Shown: positions 1 to 8,400, counted from the first letter of the stretch. The stretch: DNA of 10,135 bases from Planctomycetota bacterium (GCA_003644275.1 QNBY01000025.1:1-10135); one strand, 5' to 3'. Made by a program: numbers and translations. Notes: generated by a model not told the origin, from the letters alone.

Positions 1-83
1 CCCCGCCGCGCCCCCCGTGGTGGGGGGGGGCGGGGGGGCGGGGCTCCCCCCCCCCCCCCGGGGAGGGGGGGGGGGGGGGGGGG
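1..83. other. G/C homopolymer at contig end (probable artefact)
   Basis: This stretch consists almost only of long runs of G and of C, including an uninterrupted G run of about 20 bases at 65-84 and a run of about 14 C at 46-59. It contains just four A/T bases (at 18, 21, 45 and 64). It lies at the window edge and interrupts the beta-helix lipoprotein gene on the minus strand: the reading frame stays formally open but would encode only Pro/Gly/Arg/Ala-type runs. A low-quality read end or assembly artefact is the simplest explanation; a genuine poly-G tract is possible but less likely. Confidence 0.8.
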
Positions 84-527
84 GTCGGAGCCGGAGGGGA
101 TGGGCGGGATGTGGCAATCCCAGGGATAGTCGGCGTCGCAGTCGTCGTCGCCGGGCGCGCCGTACCCCATGCGGTAGCTGCCCGCGCCGATGATGAGCGT
201 ATCGCCGCCGGAGATGCGGGGAGAGCCATCGGGCGGCAAGGCGCGGAAGGGGTGGTCCCAGGCACAGGGCTGGGCCGTCCCGCTGCCGGGGTAGGGCGCG
301 TTCGTCAGGCCGGTGCACTGGGTGGGGGAGCCTCCGTCGGGGCGGATGTAGTAGGTGCTGCCTTGCGCTTGTCGAGCGGACTCTGGGGACCCTGTTGGTC
401 GGGCGAGAGAGGGAGGAGGCAAAGTGTTGCCGGTTGCGGTGGGCTGGTTGGTACCACAGGTCAGGAGCGAGCCGACCAGAACGATCGATATCCAATGTAC
501 GAACGTAAAGACATGTTTGTGATTCAC
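3..527 (-). CDS. Beta-helix surface lipoprotein, N-terminal part only (gene A)
   Basis: I found this gene by reading the minus strand directly. It starts at GTG 525-527, six bases after a strong GGGAGG Shine-Dalgarno site, and stays open to the window edge; codons for about 148 residues down to base 84 are believable. Residues 1-24 form a lipoprotein signal: His/Lys start, hydrophobic stretch, then SLLTC with the lipidated Cys at 24 (Thr at -1 is unusual). A Pro/Thr/Ser-rich linker follows to about residue 57. Then come YYIRPDGG (59-66), an AWDHPFRAL segment, GGDTLIIGAGSY (107-118) and a Cys/Asp-rich loop. This arrangement is typical of the start of secreted right-handed parallel beta-helix proteins, where the new strand is introduced by 'GGDTL..G.Y'. 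The rest of the helix, and any catalytic part, is lost beyond the homopolymer end. It lies 214 bp downstream of gene B on the same strand. Substrate unknown; a polysaccharide-binding or lyase role is only a guess. Confidence 0.82.
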   Translation of the reverse strand, partial: MNHKHVFTFVHWISIVLVGSLLTCGTNQPTATGNTLPPPSLARPTGSPESARQAQGSTYYIRPDGGSPTQCTGLTNAPYPGSGTAQPCAWDHPFRALPPDGSPRISGGDTLIIGAGSYRMGYGAPGDDDCDADYPWDCHIPPIPSGSDPPPPPPLPGGGGGAPPPRPPPPRGARR

Positions 528-532
528 CTTTT

Positions 533-538
533 CCTCCC
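533..538 (-). promoter_or_regulatory. Ribosome binding site of gene A
   Basis: On the minus strand GGGAGG is followed by five bases (AAAAG) and then GTG at 525-527. This near-ideal spacing decides the start codon: the only nearby ATG (513-515) lies in another frame that soon hits a stop, while the GTG frame gives a clean lipoprotein signal peptide. Confidence 0.75.
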
Positions 539-663
539 GAAATGTTTGTCCACGCTTGCGCTGTGTATGTGCCCATCATCTCCCAGGTGACGAGCACATT
601 CCAAGAGGCTGGTGCGACATTGTGCGTCGTGCGCAGTTGTGTTCGATAGGTTGCCATCAATCC

Positions 664-735
664 CACTACCCGACATTTTGACCCTCCCGCAGGTTCCAAA
701 CCTGCGGGAGGGTTACCGATCAATGTCGGGTAGTG
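664..735. repeat. Nested palindrome 3' of gene B (candidate hairpin terminator or REP-like element)
   Basis: There are two perfect inverted repeats, one inside the other. The inner stem is ACCCTCCCGCAGGTT (681-695), a 3-base centre (696-698), and its exact complement (699-713): 15 of 15 pairs. The outer stem is CACTACCCGACATT (664-677) pairing exactly with 722-735: 14 of 14 pairs. They are separated by an asymmetric internal loop of 3 and 8 bases. The element begins six bases after gene B's stop codon, so it would fold at the 3' end of that transcript. The inner stem lacks a following U-tract, so it is not a textbook intrinsic terminator; factor-assisted termination, 3'-end protection, or a dispersed palindromic repeat all fit. 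The palindrome after gene C has a related sequence. Confidence 0.85.
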
Positions 736-741
736 AAGTCA

Positions 742-3700
742 TCAATTTGCCGGCAGTTCGTAGAGGGCGATGCTCAACGGTGGAATGGTCAGTGCGTCGG
801 AGATGTTGGGGAGCTGTCGTTCTTCGATGACTATCCGGCGCTGTCGTCCGGGTTCATTATATGCTAACGGGTCTGAATGTGCAATTATCCACACCCGCCC
901 CGCGCCGCTCAGCCGGGCGTTTTGCAGCCTCAGCGTCAGCGTGTGCGTGTACGCGGTGGGGTTGACGACGGCGATGGTCAGGGTTTGGCGGTCCTCCGTC
1001 CAGGCGGCGGCCACGTCGAGCGGGGTCACGTCCCCTGCTACGGTGAGCGGCAGTGTACCAAAGTGGTGTCGGTAGAGCGCCCACACCAGCCCGGTGGCCT
1101 CTGTGGCGGCCTCGGTCCTGGTCGTCTTGACCTGTCCGTGGACGTTGACCGGGTGGGTGTTGGCCATGAAGACAAGGTCGCTATTGCGGAACATCTCGTG
1201 CAGACCGACGGCCACGCCCAGCGCGTCCCGAAAGTAGTAGCGCGGCGCGGCCTCACCATAGATCTCGTACCGGTCGCCCCAGAAATAGTTCCACTCGTCC
1301 AGCGCCAGGCGGATGTCCTTGTCCTGCAGCGCGTCCAGTTGCCGGCGGTAGCGGCGATGGGCGTCAACGAATTCGCGTATGCCCCAGGCGATGCTCTGAG
1401 CGTGCTCGACCAGGTTGGGGCTGGAGCCGCCATAGATGTGCTCGCTGATCAGGTCCATGTAGTCGGCGCTGTGGGCGAGCATGCTCTGGGCCCAGTTCTC
1501 CTCTCCCGTCAACCCCTCGAACTCGACGCCGCCGACGGCGATGAGAATGAGCTGGATGTCCGGGTCCACCGCTCGCATCGCCTCGGCGATCTCGTTGTGC
1601 CGTTCGATGTAGGCGTCCAGCGGCATAAAGCCCCACATCTCGTTGCCCACGCCCCAGAACCGGACGTGGTACGGCTCTGGATGGCCGTTGGCGGCCCGCA
1701 GTGTGCCCGGCCCTTCCCCGGCCGGCCCGTTGAGATACGCGACCTCCTCGGCGGCCATCCGAGCGTCGTCCGGGCCGGTGGCGCTGACGACGACATACGG
1801 CTCGGCGTCCACCAGCCGGCAGAGGGCCATGAACTCGTCCAGGCCAAAGTCGTTCGACTCGACCATCTCGGACCAGTAGGCGTGGTTGAGGCGGGGCGGG
1901 CGCTTGTCCCGCTCGCCGACGGCCTGCCGCCAGTCATAGTCGTTGACGAAAATGCCGCCCGGCCAGCGGTAGACTGTAAAGCCGATTTCCCGGAGCAAGG
2001 CGATGGTGTCGGCCCGCATCCCTTCGATGTTGTCGGCGGGCATTAGCGAGGCGGGGCCGATGTACAGGCGGCCCGTGCCGCGTCCGACGATTTCCAGCCG
2101 GCCGTCGTCGCTGTCGGCCCCGGCGGTGAAGCGGAAGGGAAGGCGGATGTAGGTTTCGGGCACGGGACCGAGAGAGACGGTCTGCCGCCCATCCGGCCCC
2201 GGCCCCCAGACCAGGCGCACCTCCGCGCTGACCACGCCACTGGCGGCCAGGATGGCGTATCCCGTGTACTCCTTCCCCGCCACCAGCCCCAGCCCATCCT
2301 GCACGACGCCGCGCGGCTTGGCCCCCTCCAGGTCCACACGGGGGACATGATCGCCGACGTAGGGGTTGACGGTGTCCATCACCACCACCGTGTCGAAGGT
2401 GTTGGCCCGCCAGGGGGATTTGCCCTTTTCCTCCCCCCAGGGAAAGTAATAATCCACCGGGTAGTAGAACTTGCGGTCCTCCAGCATCTCGGCCCAGATG
2501 CCGCCATAGATGCAACGGCCCTGGTGCTCGATGAACGCGCCGTAGAGGTATTTGGAGATCGGTTCGCCGGTCTGGGCGGCGTCGAGCGTCACGGCAAAGC
2601 TCTGCGGGCCGGACACGTCCGCCATCTCCTCCGGCGGGGGCGGCTCTTCCGGCTCGACCGGCGCGACGGGTTCTCCCACTTCCGGCTCTGCCAACAGGTT
2701 CAGCACCTCCACCTGAAAGATTTTGGCGTCGTTCCACTCTTCGCACGTCCGGTTGATGGTCCACAGATAACCATCGCCCCAGGCCAGGTCCCACGTCTCC
2801 ACCGCCGGGGCATAGATCATCCCGACGAACCGGCCGTCCGCCGTCCATTTTTGAATCGTGTTTCCCCCGGCCGTCCAAAAGTGCGCGCCGTCCCAGGTGA
2901 CGGCCGGGCCGGAGTGGCCTGCGAAGTGGACCTCGCCCACTACCTGCCCCTGTTTGTCCAGCTTGAGGAGCGTATCCGGTCGGGTTTCGGAGGGAACGTA
3001 GAGATACTCCCCATCGGTGGTGATGCCGGCGCTGCCCCCTTTTATCTCCTCAGGATAGTCGAACGTGGCGACGATCTCGAGAGGGTTGCCGGAGCCGACA
3101 TCAGGGTAGCCTCCTCCGCTGCCCAGCCGGAACTGGACGATCTGACCACGGATGTGATCCTGGGCCCAAAAAGTTTCGCCGTCGTAGGTCAGCCCACGGG
3201 CGGCGATGTGGGTGGGGTTGGCATACTCGTGGGCATAGTCCACCTCGCCCGTCGCCGGGTCTATGCGGACGAAGGTATCACCGGCGGTAAAGCGCCAGAT
3301 GGCGCCGTCGGCGTAAGCCACGCCCCAGCCAAGTCCCAGCCCTTTCCCGTGCCGGGCGACGATCCGCCTGGTCTCGTCCTCCGCATCGAATACGTAGAGA
3401 TAGCGGTCCGCGGGGGAGCCGGGCAGGTAACCCAACTCGGTCTTTTTCACATCCTGGTAATCGAACTGTGGGGGGGCGATGTGCCCGTCGCCGAAATCAT
3501 TGTCCTCGGCCACCAGCATACTGCCAGGCTCGACGGCGAAGGCTTCACCGCCGCCGTGCACTTCGAATTTGTTTCCCCGGACGGTGGCCTGCGAGTCGAA
3601 CATCAGGCTGATGACCTTTTCCGGCGCGGCCCTGGATACGTCGAAATCCTTGAAATAGTTCCCCTCGATGAGCGCCTGGGACGCTTCCAGGTGGATCGTC

Positions 3701-5298
3701 TGGTGGCCGGGGCCGAGGATGAGATTGCCGATGATGCGCATGTCCTCGTTATAGTTCTCCAGGGCGATGGCGTGATAGGCGTTGCCATAGATGGTGTTGC
3801 CCTCGAAAGTGGCGCTGGAGAGTTCGGCGTACAGCCCCTCCGAGTTGTTCCAGCGGATGATCGAGTGGGAGACGTCCGCCTGGGAGGCGAATTGCTCGAT
3901 CCCGATCTCGGCGTACTCGACGATGGTGTAGTCGAAGCGGCTGTCGTCCGTTTCGACCAGGGTGATGCCGGCCCAGTCGCCGTTGATGGGGTCGGGGGCG
4001 TCGGAGGTGAACCAGATTTGTCCTTCCGGGGTACCGACGGCCTTGACAGTTCCCCCGTGCACGAGCAAACCGGCCTTACCCTCTTTGTAGCCCCTGTAAT
4101 GCTTGAACTCTACGACCGTACCGGGTTCGATGGTCAACGTGACGTTCTCCGGCACGATGACGGTCTCGGTGACGAGTATCTCGCCGCTCCAGGTTTCGTC
4201 GTGGGTCAGTGGGCCGCCCTTGCCGGACGATGGCCTGCCGCTCCTGGAGAGAAGATGACGGTCGAAGAAGGCCAGCGTCGGTTCAAGGAATTCGTCCAGC
4301 AGTTCCCCATCGGGGGAACCAAAGCCGTGCCCGACCCCTGGCAGGCGGATGAAGGTGACATCCACGGTGGCTTCCTGCAAAGCCGCCGCCAGCCGCTCGC
4401 TCTGTTCGAGGGGCACCATATCGTCGGCCTCGCCGTGGATGACGAGGAAGGGAGGGTCGTCGGCGTCAATATAAGTCAGCGGGGAGGCCCAGGTAGCCCG
4501 CTTGAGCACCGCCGGATCGGTCAGGGAGCCGCCGAGGAAGGTGCCCCAGGCCGCCGTCCAGTAAAAGTAGGGCGTCTCCTCACCGCCGTAGGTTTGGACG
4601 AGGGTGTCCCAATCGGTGACACAGGGGTCATCCTCGAAAGCAACCGGCCCCTGGGTGACGTCCACCGGGCCGAACCAGTCGGCGACGGCCTGCACCGCGT
4701 CGGAGACATCCTGGTTGGCGGCATCCCCCGGTTCGAGCACGCCGTGGGAGACTCCCAGCAGGGCCGCCAGGTGGCCGCCGGAAGAGTCGCCAAAGGCGCC
4801 AAAGCGGTCGGGATCGAGGTCATACTCGGCGGCGTGCTGGCGCAGCCAGCGCACGGCGGCCCGCAGGTCGCGGATCTGGGCCGGGAAGATGAGTTCCTCC
4901 GGGCAGCCTGCGGGAGTGGCGCGGGCCAGGCGATAGTCCACGCAGGCGACGGCATAGCCGTGCTGGACAAAGGGTTCCGCCGGGCAGTCTTGTTTGCTGC
5001 CCTCCATCCAGCCGCCGCCGTGGATGTAAATCAGCAGGGGGAGCGGGCGGTCGTCGCCTGTCCCCGGTCGGTACAGGTCGAGGCGCAGGGTATGTTCCTC
5101 CCCGTTGATGGTGTAATGGGTATATTCGAGATCGCGCAGCACGGTGATGGAGGCGGCGGCCTCGGTGGGGATGGGGGTGGCGGGAGGCGGCGTGGACGGC
5201 GTGGTCATCGTCGGATTGCTGGCGCTGGTGCAGCCGCTCAGGGCGACGCAGGTCAAGATGGTGGTCAGGATGGCGAAAAGTGCTCTCAGGCTCGACAT
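742..5298 (-). CDS. Multimodular lipoprotein: esterase, beta-helix, propeller-like repeats, GH51 arabinofuranosidase (gene B)
   Basis: This gene encodes a 1518-residue surface lipoprotein that likely debranches arabinose-containing plant polysaccharides. Residues 1-23 are a lipoprotein signal ending LSGC (Cys23), followed by a Thr/Pro linker. Residues 51-351 are an alpha/beta-hydrolase of the acetyl/feruloyl-esterase type: oxyanion HGGGW (93-97), nucleophile Ser172 in GDSSGG, Asp292 in HGEADDMVP and His324 in GVGHGF complete the triad. Residues 365-605 are a right-handed beta-helix opening with VTLTIEPGTVVEF. Residues 630-870 hold five propeller-like repeats (for example GLTYDGETFW, AVTWDGAHFW). 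A Pro/Glu linker (871-895) leads to GH51 (901-1518): FIEHQGRCIYGGIW, a beta-sandwich insert, RWPGGIFVNDYDW, acid/base Glu1220 in GNEMWG, nucleophile Glu1335 in LDEWN, and a C-terminal beta-sandwich. All catalytic residues are present. An in-frame TGA at 5305-5307 fixes ATG 5298 as the start. The module order is unusual; joint action on feruloylated arabinoxylan is inferred. Confidence 0.95.
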   Translation of the reverse strand: MSSLRALFAILTTILTCVALSGCTSASNPTMTTPSTPPPATPIPTEAAASITVLRDLEYTHYTINGEEHTLRLDLYRPGTGDDRPLPLLIYIHGGGWMEGSKQDCPAEPFVQHGYAVACVDYRLARATPAGCPEELIFPAQIRDLRAAVRWLRQHAAEYDLDPDRFGAFGDSSGGHLAALLGVSHGVLEPGDAANQDVSDAVQAVADWFGPVDVTQGPVAFEDDPCVTDWDTLVQTYGGEETPYFYWTAAWGTFLGGSLTDPAVLKRATWASPLTYIDADDPPFLVIHGEADDMVPLEQSERLAAALQEATVDVTFIRLPGVGHGFGSPDGELLDEFLEPTLAFFDRHLLSRSGRPSSGKGGPLTHDETWSGEILVTETVIVPENVTLTIEPGTVVEFKHYRGYKEGKAGLLVHGGTVKAVGTPEGQIWFTSDAPDPINGDWAGITLVETDDSRFDYTIVEYAEIGIEQFASQADVSHSIIRWNNSEGLYAELSSATFEGNTIYGNAYHAIALENYNEDMRIIGNLILGPGHQTIHLEASQALIEGNYFKDFDVSRAAPEKVISLMFDSQATVRGNKFEVHGGGEAFAVEPGSMLVAEDNDFGDGHIAPPQFDYQDVKKTELGYLPGSPADRYLYVFDAEDETRRIVARHGKGLGLGWGVAYADGAIWRFTAGDTFVRIDPATGEVDYAHEYANPTHIAARGLTYDGETFWAQDHIRGQIVQFRLGSGGGYPDVGSGNPLEIVATFDYPEEIKGGSAGITTDGEYLYVPSETRPDTLLKLDKQGQVVGEVHFAGHSGPAVTWDGAHFWTAGGNTIQKWTADGRFVGMIYAPAVETWDLAWGDGYLWTINRTCEEWNDAKIFQVEVLNLLAEPEVGEPVAPVEPEEPPPPEEMADVSGPQSFAVTLDAAQTGEPISKYLYGAFIEHQGRCIYGGIWAEMLEDRKFYYPVDYYFPWGEEKGKSPWRANTFDTVVVMDTVNPYVGDHVPRVDLEGAKPRGVVQDGLGLVAGKEYTGYAILAASGVVSAEVRLVWGPGPDGRQTVSLGPVPETYIRLPFRFTAGADSDDGRLEIVGRGTGRLYIGPASLMPADNIEGMRADTIALLREIGFTVYRWPGGIFVNDYDWRQAVGERDKRPPRLNHAYWSEMVESNDFGLDEFMALCRLVDAEPYVVVSATGPDDARMAAEEVAYLNGPAGEGPGTLRAANGHPEPYHVRFWGVGNEMWGFMPLDAYIERHNEIAEAMRAVDPDIQLILIAVGGVEFEGLTGEENWAQSMLAHSADYMDLISEHIYGGSSPNLVEHAQSIAWGIREFVDAHRRYRRQLDALQDKDIRLALDEWNYFWGDRYEIYGEAAPRYYFRDALGVAVGLHEMFRNSDLVFMANTHPVNVHGQVKTTRTEAATEATGLVWALYRHHFGTLPLTVAGDVTPLDVAAAWTEDRQTLTIAVVNPTAYTHTLTLRLQNARLSGAGRVWIIAHSDPLAYNEPGRQRRIVIEERQLPNISDALTIPPLSIALYELPAN

Positions 5299-5300
5299 GT

Positions 5301-5305
5301 CTCCT
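5301..5305 (-). promoter_or_regulatory. Ribosome binding site of gene B with very short spacing
   Basis: AGGAG sits only two bases before ATG 5296-5298 on the minus strand, closer than the usual 5-9 bases. A weaker GGGAG lies at 5312-5316, about 13 bases upstream of the ATG. No upstream start is possible because of the in-frame TGA at 5305-5307, and the signal peptide leaves no sensible downstream start. The tight spacing may lower translation (inference). Confidence 0.5.
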
Positions 5306-5350
5306 CACTTTCTCCCACGATGGGGGCATTTCGGTCACACCCTTTTCTAA

Positions 5351-5359
5351 ACTATAGCA
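5351..5359 (-). promoter_or_regulatory. Candidate extended -10 promoter of gene B
   Basis: Read on the minus strand the sequence is TGCTATAGT: an extended -10 (TG, one base, then TATAGT, five of six matches to TATAAT). No good -35 hexamer lies 16-18 bases upstream, which is tolerated with an extended -10. Transcription would start near 5343-5345 and give a leader of about 45 bases before ATG 5298. It lies between gene C's palindrome and gene B's start, as expected for a promoter of gene B alone. Confidence 0.5.
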
Positions 5360-5432
5360 CAGCGGGGGACCGAAGAGGGGGATTCGGGGACAAGTGGGCC
5401 GGGGAGACGACGAGTGGTAGGATCGAACAGCG

Positions 5433-5464
5433 CCCTTCCGCAGGCTGGTCAGCCTGCGGAAGGG
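5433..5464. repeat. Palindrome 3' of gene C (candidate hairpin terminator or REP-like element)
   Basis: CCCTTCCGCAGGCTG (5433-5447) pairs exactly with CAGCCTGCGGAAGGG (5450-5464) around a 2-base centre. The folded RNA would open the innermost pair to make a 4-base loop. It begins nine bases after gene C's stop codon. As with the palindrome after gene B, no U-tract follows in the direction of transcription, so rho-independent termination in the classical sense is not supported. The arm is nearly the same as the inner arm of the other palindrome, with differences mirrored in both arms so that pairing is kept. Confidence 0.8.
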
Positions 5465-5473
5465 TGATTGGTG

Positions 5474-8400
5474 TTATTTGAGGATGAGCGGCAGATAGAC
5501 CGCATGTCGCAGGTCAAAGCTCTCCTGGGCCGGGCCGTAGGTGACGCTCTCGGCCGCATCCGTCACCTCGGCCAGCGCCGTGTATGACCCGGCCGGCTCA
5601 CCTTCGGTATCCCAGGTCAGTCGCACCGTCTCCTCGCTCTCGGCGCCCGTCGAAAGCGGCGCGTCCAGCGTCGTCACGAACGCGCCCTCGCCGTCATAGA
5701 TCGAGAGCGCGACCTGCCCCTCGAACGGATCGCCGCGCCGGTTGGCAAAAGTTACCTCGAAAGTCGCTTCCTGGCCGGAGAGAGCGCCCGTGGGTGCAGT
5801 CAGGGCTGTGATGCGTCCACCGGAGACGGCGAGCGTCTGATGGCCGAACACCTGCTGTGCCCCGGCGTGATACAATTCCAGGAGCAGACTGTAGGCTCCC
5901 TCGGTGAACGGGGCGGTCCAGCCCAATTCCAACGGGTACTGCTCACCGCCGGGTGCTACGTCGAACGGGCCGATCTCCAGCACGTCTATCGCCCGGCCCA
6001 GGTTGTCCTTCAACGTGAGCGTACCGGTCAACGTGGCGGGGTCGGCGCCGGGGTTGGCCAACGTGGCTGTCACCGAGAAAGGCTCCTCAGGGGCCAGGTC
6101 GTCGGGGGCAGCGGTCAGATTCAGCAGGCCCACCGTGGACGAGAGGTGGTAGGTGATGCGCAGGGCCAGGCTCTGGTAGAGGGTGGCCTGATCGGTGGTG
6201 GTGTCGTAGGAAAGCGGGCTGCCGTAGACGCGGGCCAGGTTGTAGCCCGCCAGCGACACCGTGCGCGAGACCGCTCCCTGCGGCGGGTAGACGCCGATGT
6301 CGGGCGCTTCCGTCAGGCCACCGGAGTCGCCGCCGGGGATGGGGACGCCGGGTATCTCTTGCGGGATGTTCAGCGTACCCAGGTTTACCGGGTCGGCGGT
6401 CACAGCCTCGACGTCCACCAGCGTTCCGTCGGAGGGCAGGTTCAGTTCGACCTCGGCCAGCGGCACCAGGGGGACAGCGGTGTCGCGGGCCAACTCCATC
6501 CCTTCTACATTCACCAGATCGAAGCCGTTCACCTGATTCACGCTGTAGTTGGAAGCGTCGAAGGTGGCTGTGACCACATAGGTCTGGCCGCCGAGGGGTT
6601 GGGGTGGAGAGAGAGTAACACCGGCGGAGGATCGCAGGCGCTGAGAGGTGGTTCCCGCACGGTAGGGAGCCGTGACCCAGGGGATGCCGTAGAGCGTAAA
6701 CTCGGCGCCGGTCTTTTCCTCCTCGTCGTCCACCGACCAGTGGCCGTCCCAGGTGCGCTTGTTCCAGCGCAGCGCCATGCCCATGTTCAACTGCTTGGGG
6801 GGCGGAGAAGCGGCCAGGCCCCAGAAATCCTTGATGAAATCCTCGCCGCCTCTGATGTCTCCATAGTCGGCGTCGAAGAAAGAGATGCCGGTGGAGGCCA
6901 TCACCGCCGAGGCTCCCTCGCGCACCAGAGCGTTGACCATGGTGGGTTCGCTGGTGGTGATAGAGAGCGGGTTCGTATCCGCCCGCGCAGCCGCGAGTCC
7001 GGCGCGGCAGCCGTTGGAGGTAAAGATGGGATGGTTGGCCGCGATGCGTGCGGCGATGGCAGATGACCAGACGTCGTTGGTGTCTATGCTGGGCAGACTG
7101 CTGCAAGGCGGTGTGGTCCACCCCCCTTCGTTGGCGTGGTTGCCGTGGTGGAAAATCTGATAGTCGCCCTGCATCAGGGTCAGCAATGTGGATTCCGACC
7201 AGTTGTCGTTGTCCACGGTGGAGGGGGACTCGGTGTCGTTCAGCACGTCGTAGCCATAGTTCTTGAGGTGATTGACGACTCCCTGGGCGTCGTTGCCACA
7301 GGCGGAACCGACGATAGCCCGCGCCGGACGGGTCGTATCCGGGCCGTATTGGCCGTTGTGCAGCAGGGTGGACATATGGGCCGCCCGCGTGCCCACCAGC
7401 CGGCCCACCGCCAACTCCACGCCGCCCTCGTTCCAGGGAAAGGTGTCGAACACGTAGGAGAGATCGCCATAAGAGTTCTCGGTGAAGAAATAGTCGTGGT
7501 TGCGCAGGGCACACAGTACGCTGCCGGAGGAAGGGCATGGATGCGCTATTTCCCTGTCCGCCGGATCGTCCTTGCGGTAGAAGGGGATGATGTTGTCGTC
7601 GCCGGCGATCAGCAGGTACCAGGGATAGTCAACAGGATACGAGTGACATCCTCCAATGAAGGAGCATATTTTCTGGTACCTGGTCGTCGAATCCTCCACC
7701 CAGTCTTCGATCAGGCTGTCCACCTTGTTGGCGGCCGTGTTGGCGACGGCTTCGCTGGCATAGCTGACCGCCGTGTTGTCCCAGGTCGCCAGGCTCGAGT
7801 CGAAAGTGTCCACGTAATAGATCACCGAGGCCGGAGTCCAGTTGAAGGGCGGCCCCTGGGCGAAGGCGTGCAGGTCTTGAAGGAAGGTGGTCGTCTGAGT
7901 GTCGTCGTACTGGGCGTATAGTTGTGTGCGGTTGGTGATAATGATCTCGTCCGCCCGTTGGAGCAGCCGCAGGACGGCATAGTCCACCTCCTGGTTCAAA
8001 GTGCGTCCCTCGGCGGTGAGGAAGCCGAGCGCGAGCAGTGCAGTGGGTGAGGCTCCATTGGGAACGTCGAAGCGCAGGATCACCCGCTGCGTCCACCGGC
8101 TGGCCGAGTTGGTGTCCGGCGCTAGATCGATCCCCTGCACCCGGAACACGCCCGCCGACGGGTTGCTCCAGGTGACCGGCGTGCCGTTGTAATCCGAAGC
8201 CTGCGCACGGGTAAAGACACGGGTCGGGTTGCCCAGGGTGGTGTCGGAGAGGCGCAGTTCGAGATCGAAGTCATTGCGCAGCGTGGGGTCGCGGCTGACG
8301 ATGGTGGCGACAAAGTCAACGGTGACATTTCCGGCCGGGGCGTCGGCGTCCCCCGGCACCTTGTTGACCACGACGTGAGGCAGCGCGTCGTCGAGGGAGA

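Noticed and set aside
111..590. A 159-codon open frame on the plus strand near the contig end
   Set aside because: It covers the same bases as the minus-strand lipoprotein gene A, which has a ribosome binding site, signal peptide and family motifs; the plus-strand protein is a Gly/Val/Ala-rich shadow.
575..604. TTGGAA and GATGAT with 18-base spacing upstream of gene A as a promoter
   Set aside because: Each hexamer matches consensus at only four of six positions, which is expected by chance in such a gap.
664..735. Classical rho-independent terminator
   Set aside because: The stems are strong but no run of T follows in the direction of gene B's transcription; kept as a palindrome of uncertain role.
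2347..5481. A 1044-codon open frame on the plus strand opposite gene B
   Set aside because: It is antisense to a gene with two intact active sites, has no recognisable domain, signal or sensible composition, and is explained by the GC-rich codon bias of the minus-strand gene.
5474..5700. Type IX secretion C-terminal domain, LPXTG or PEP-CTERM signal on gene C
   Set aside because: There is no LPXTG, no transmembrane helix with basic tail and no T9SS-like terminal domain, only the short YLPLILK end.
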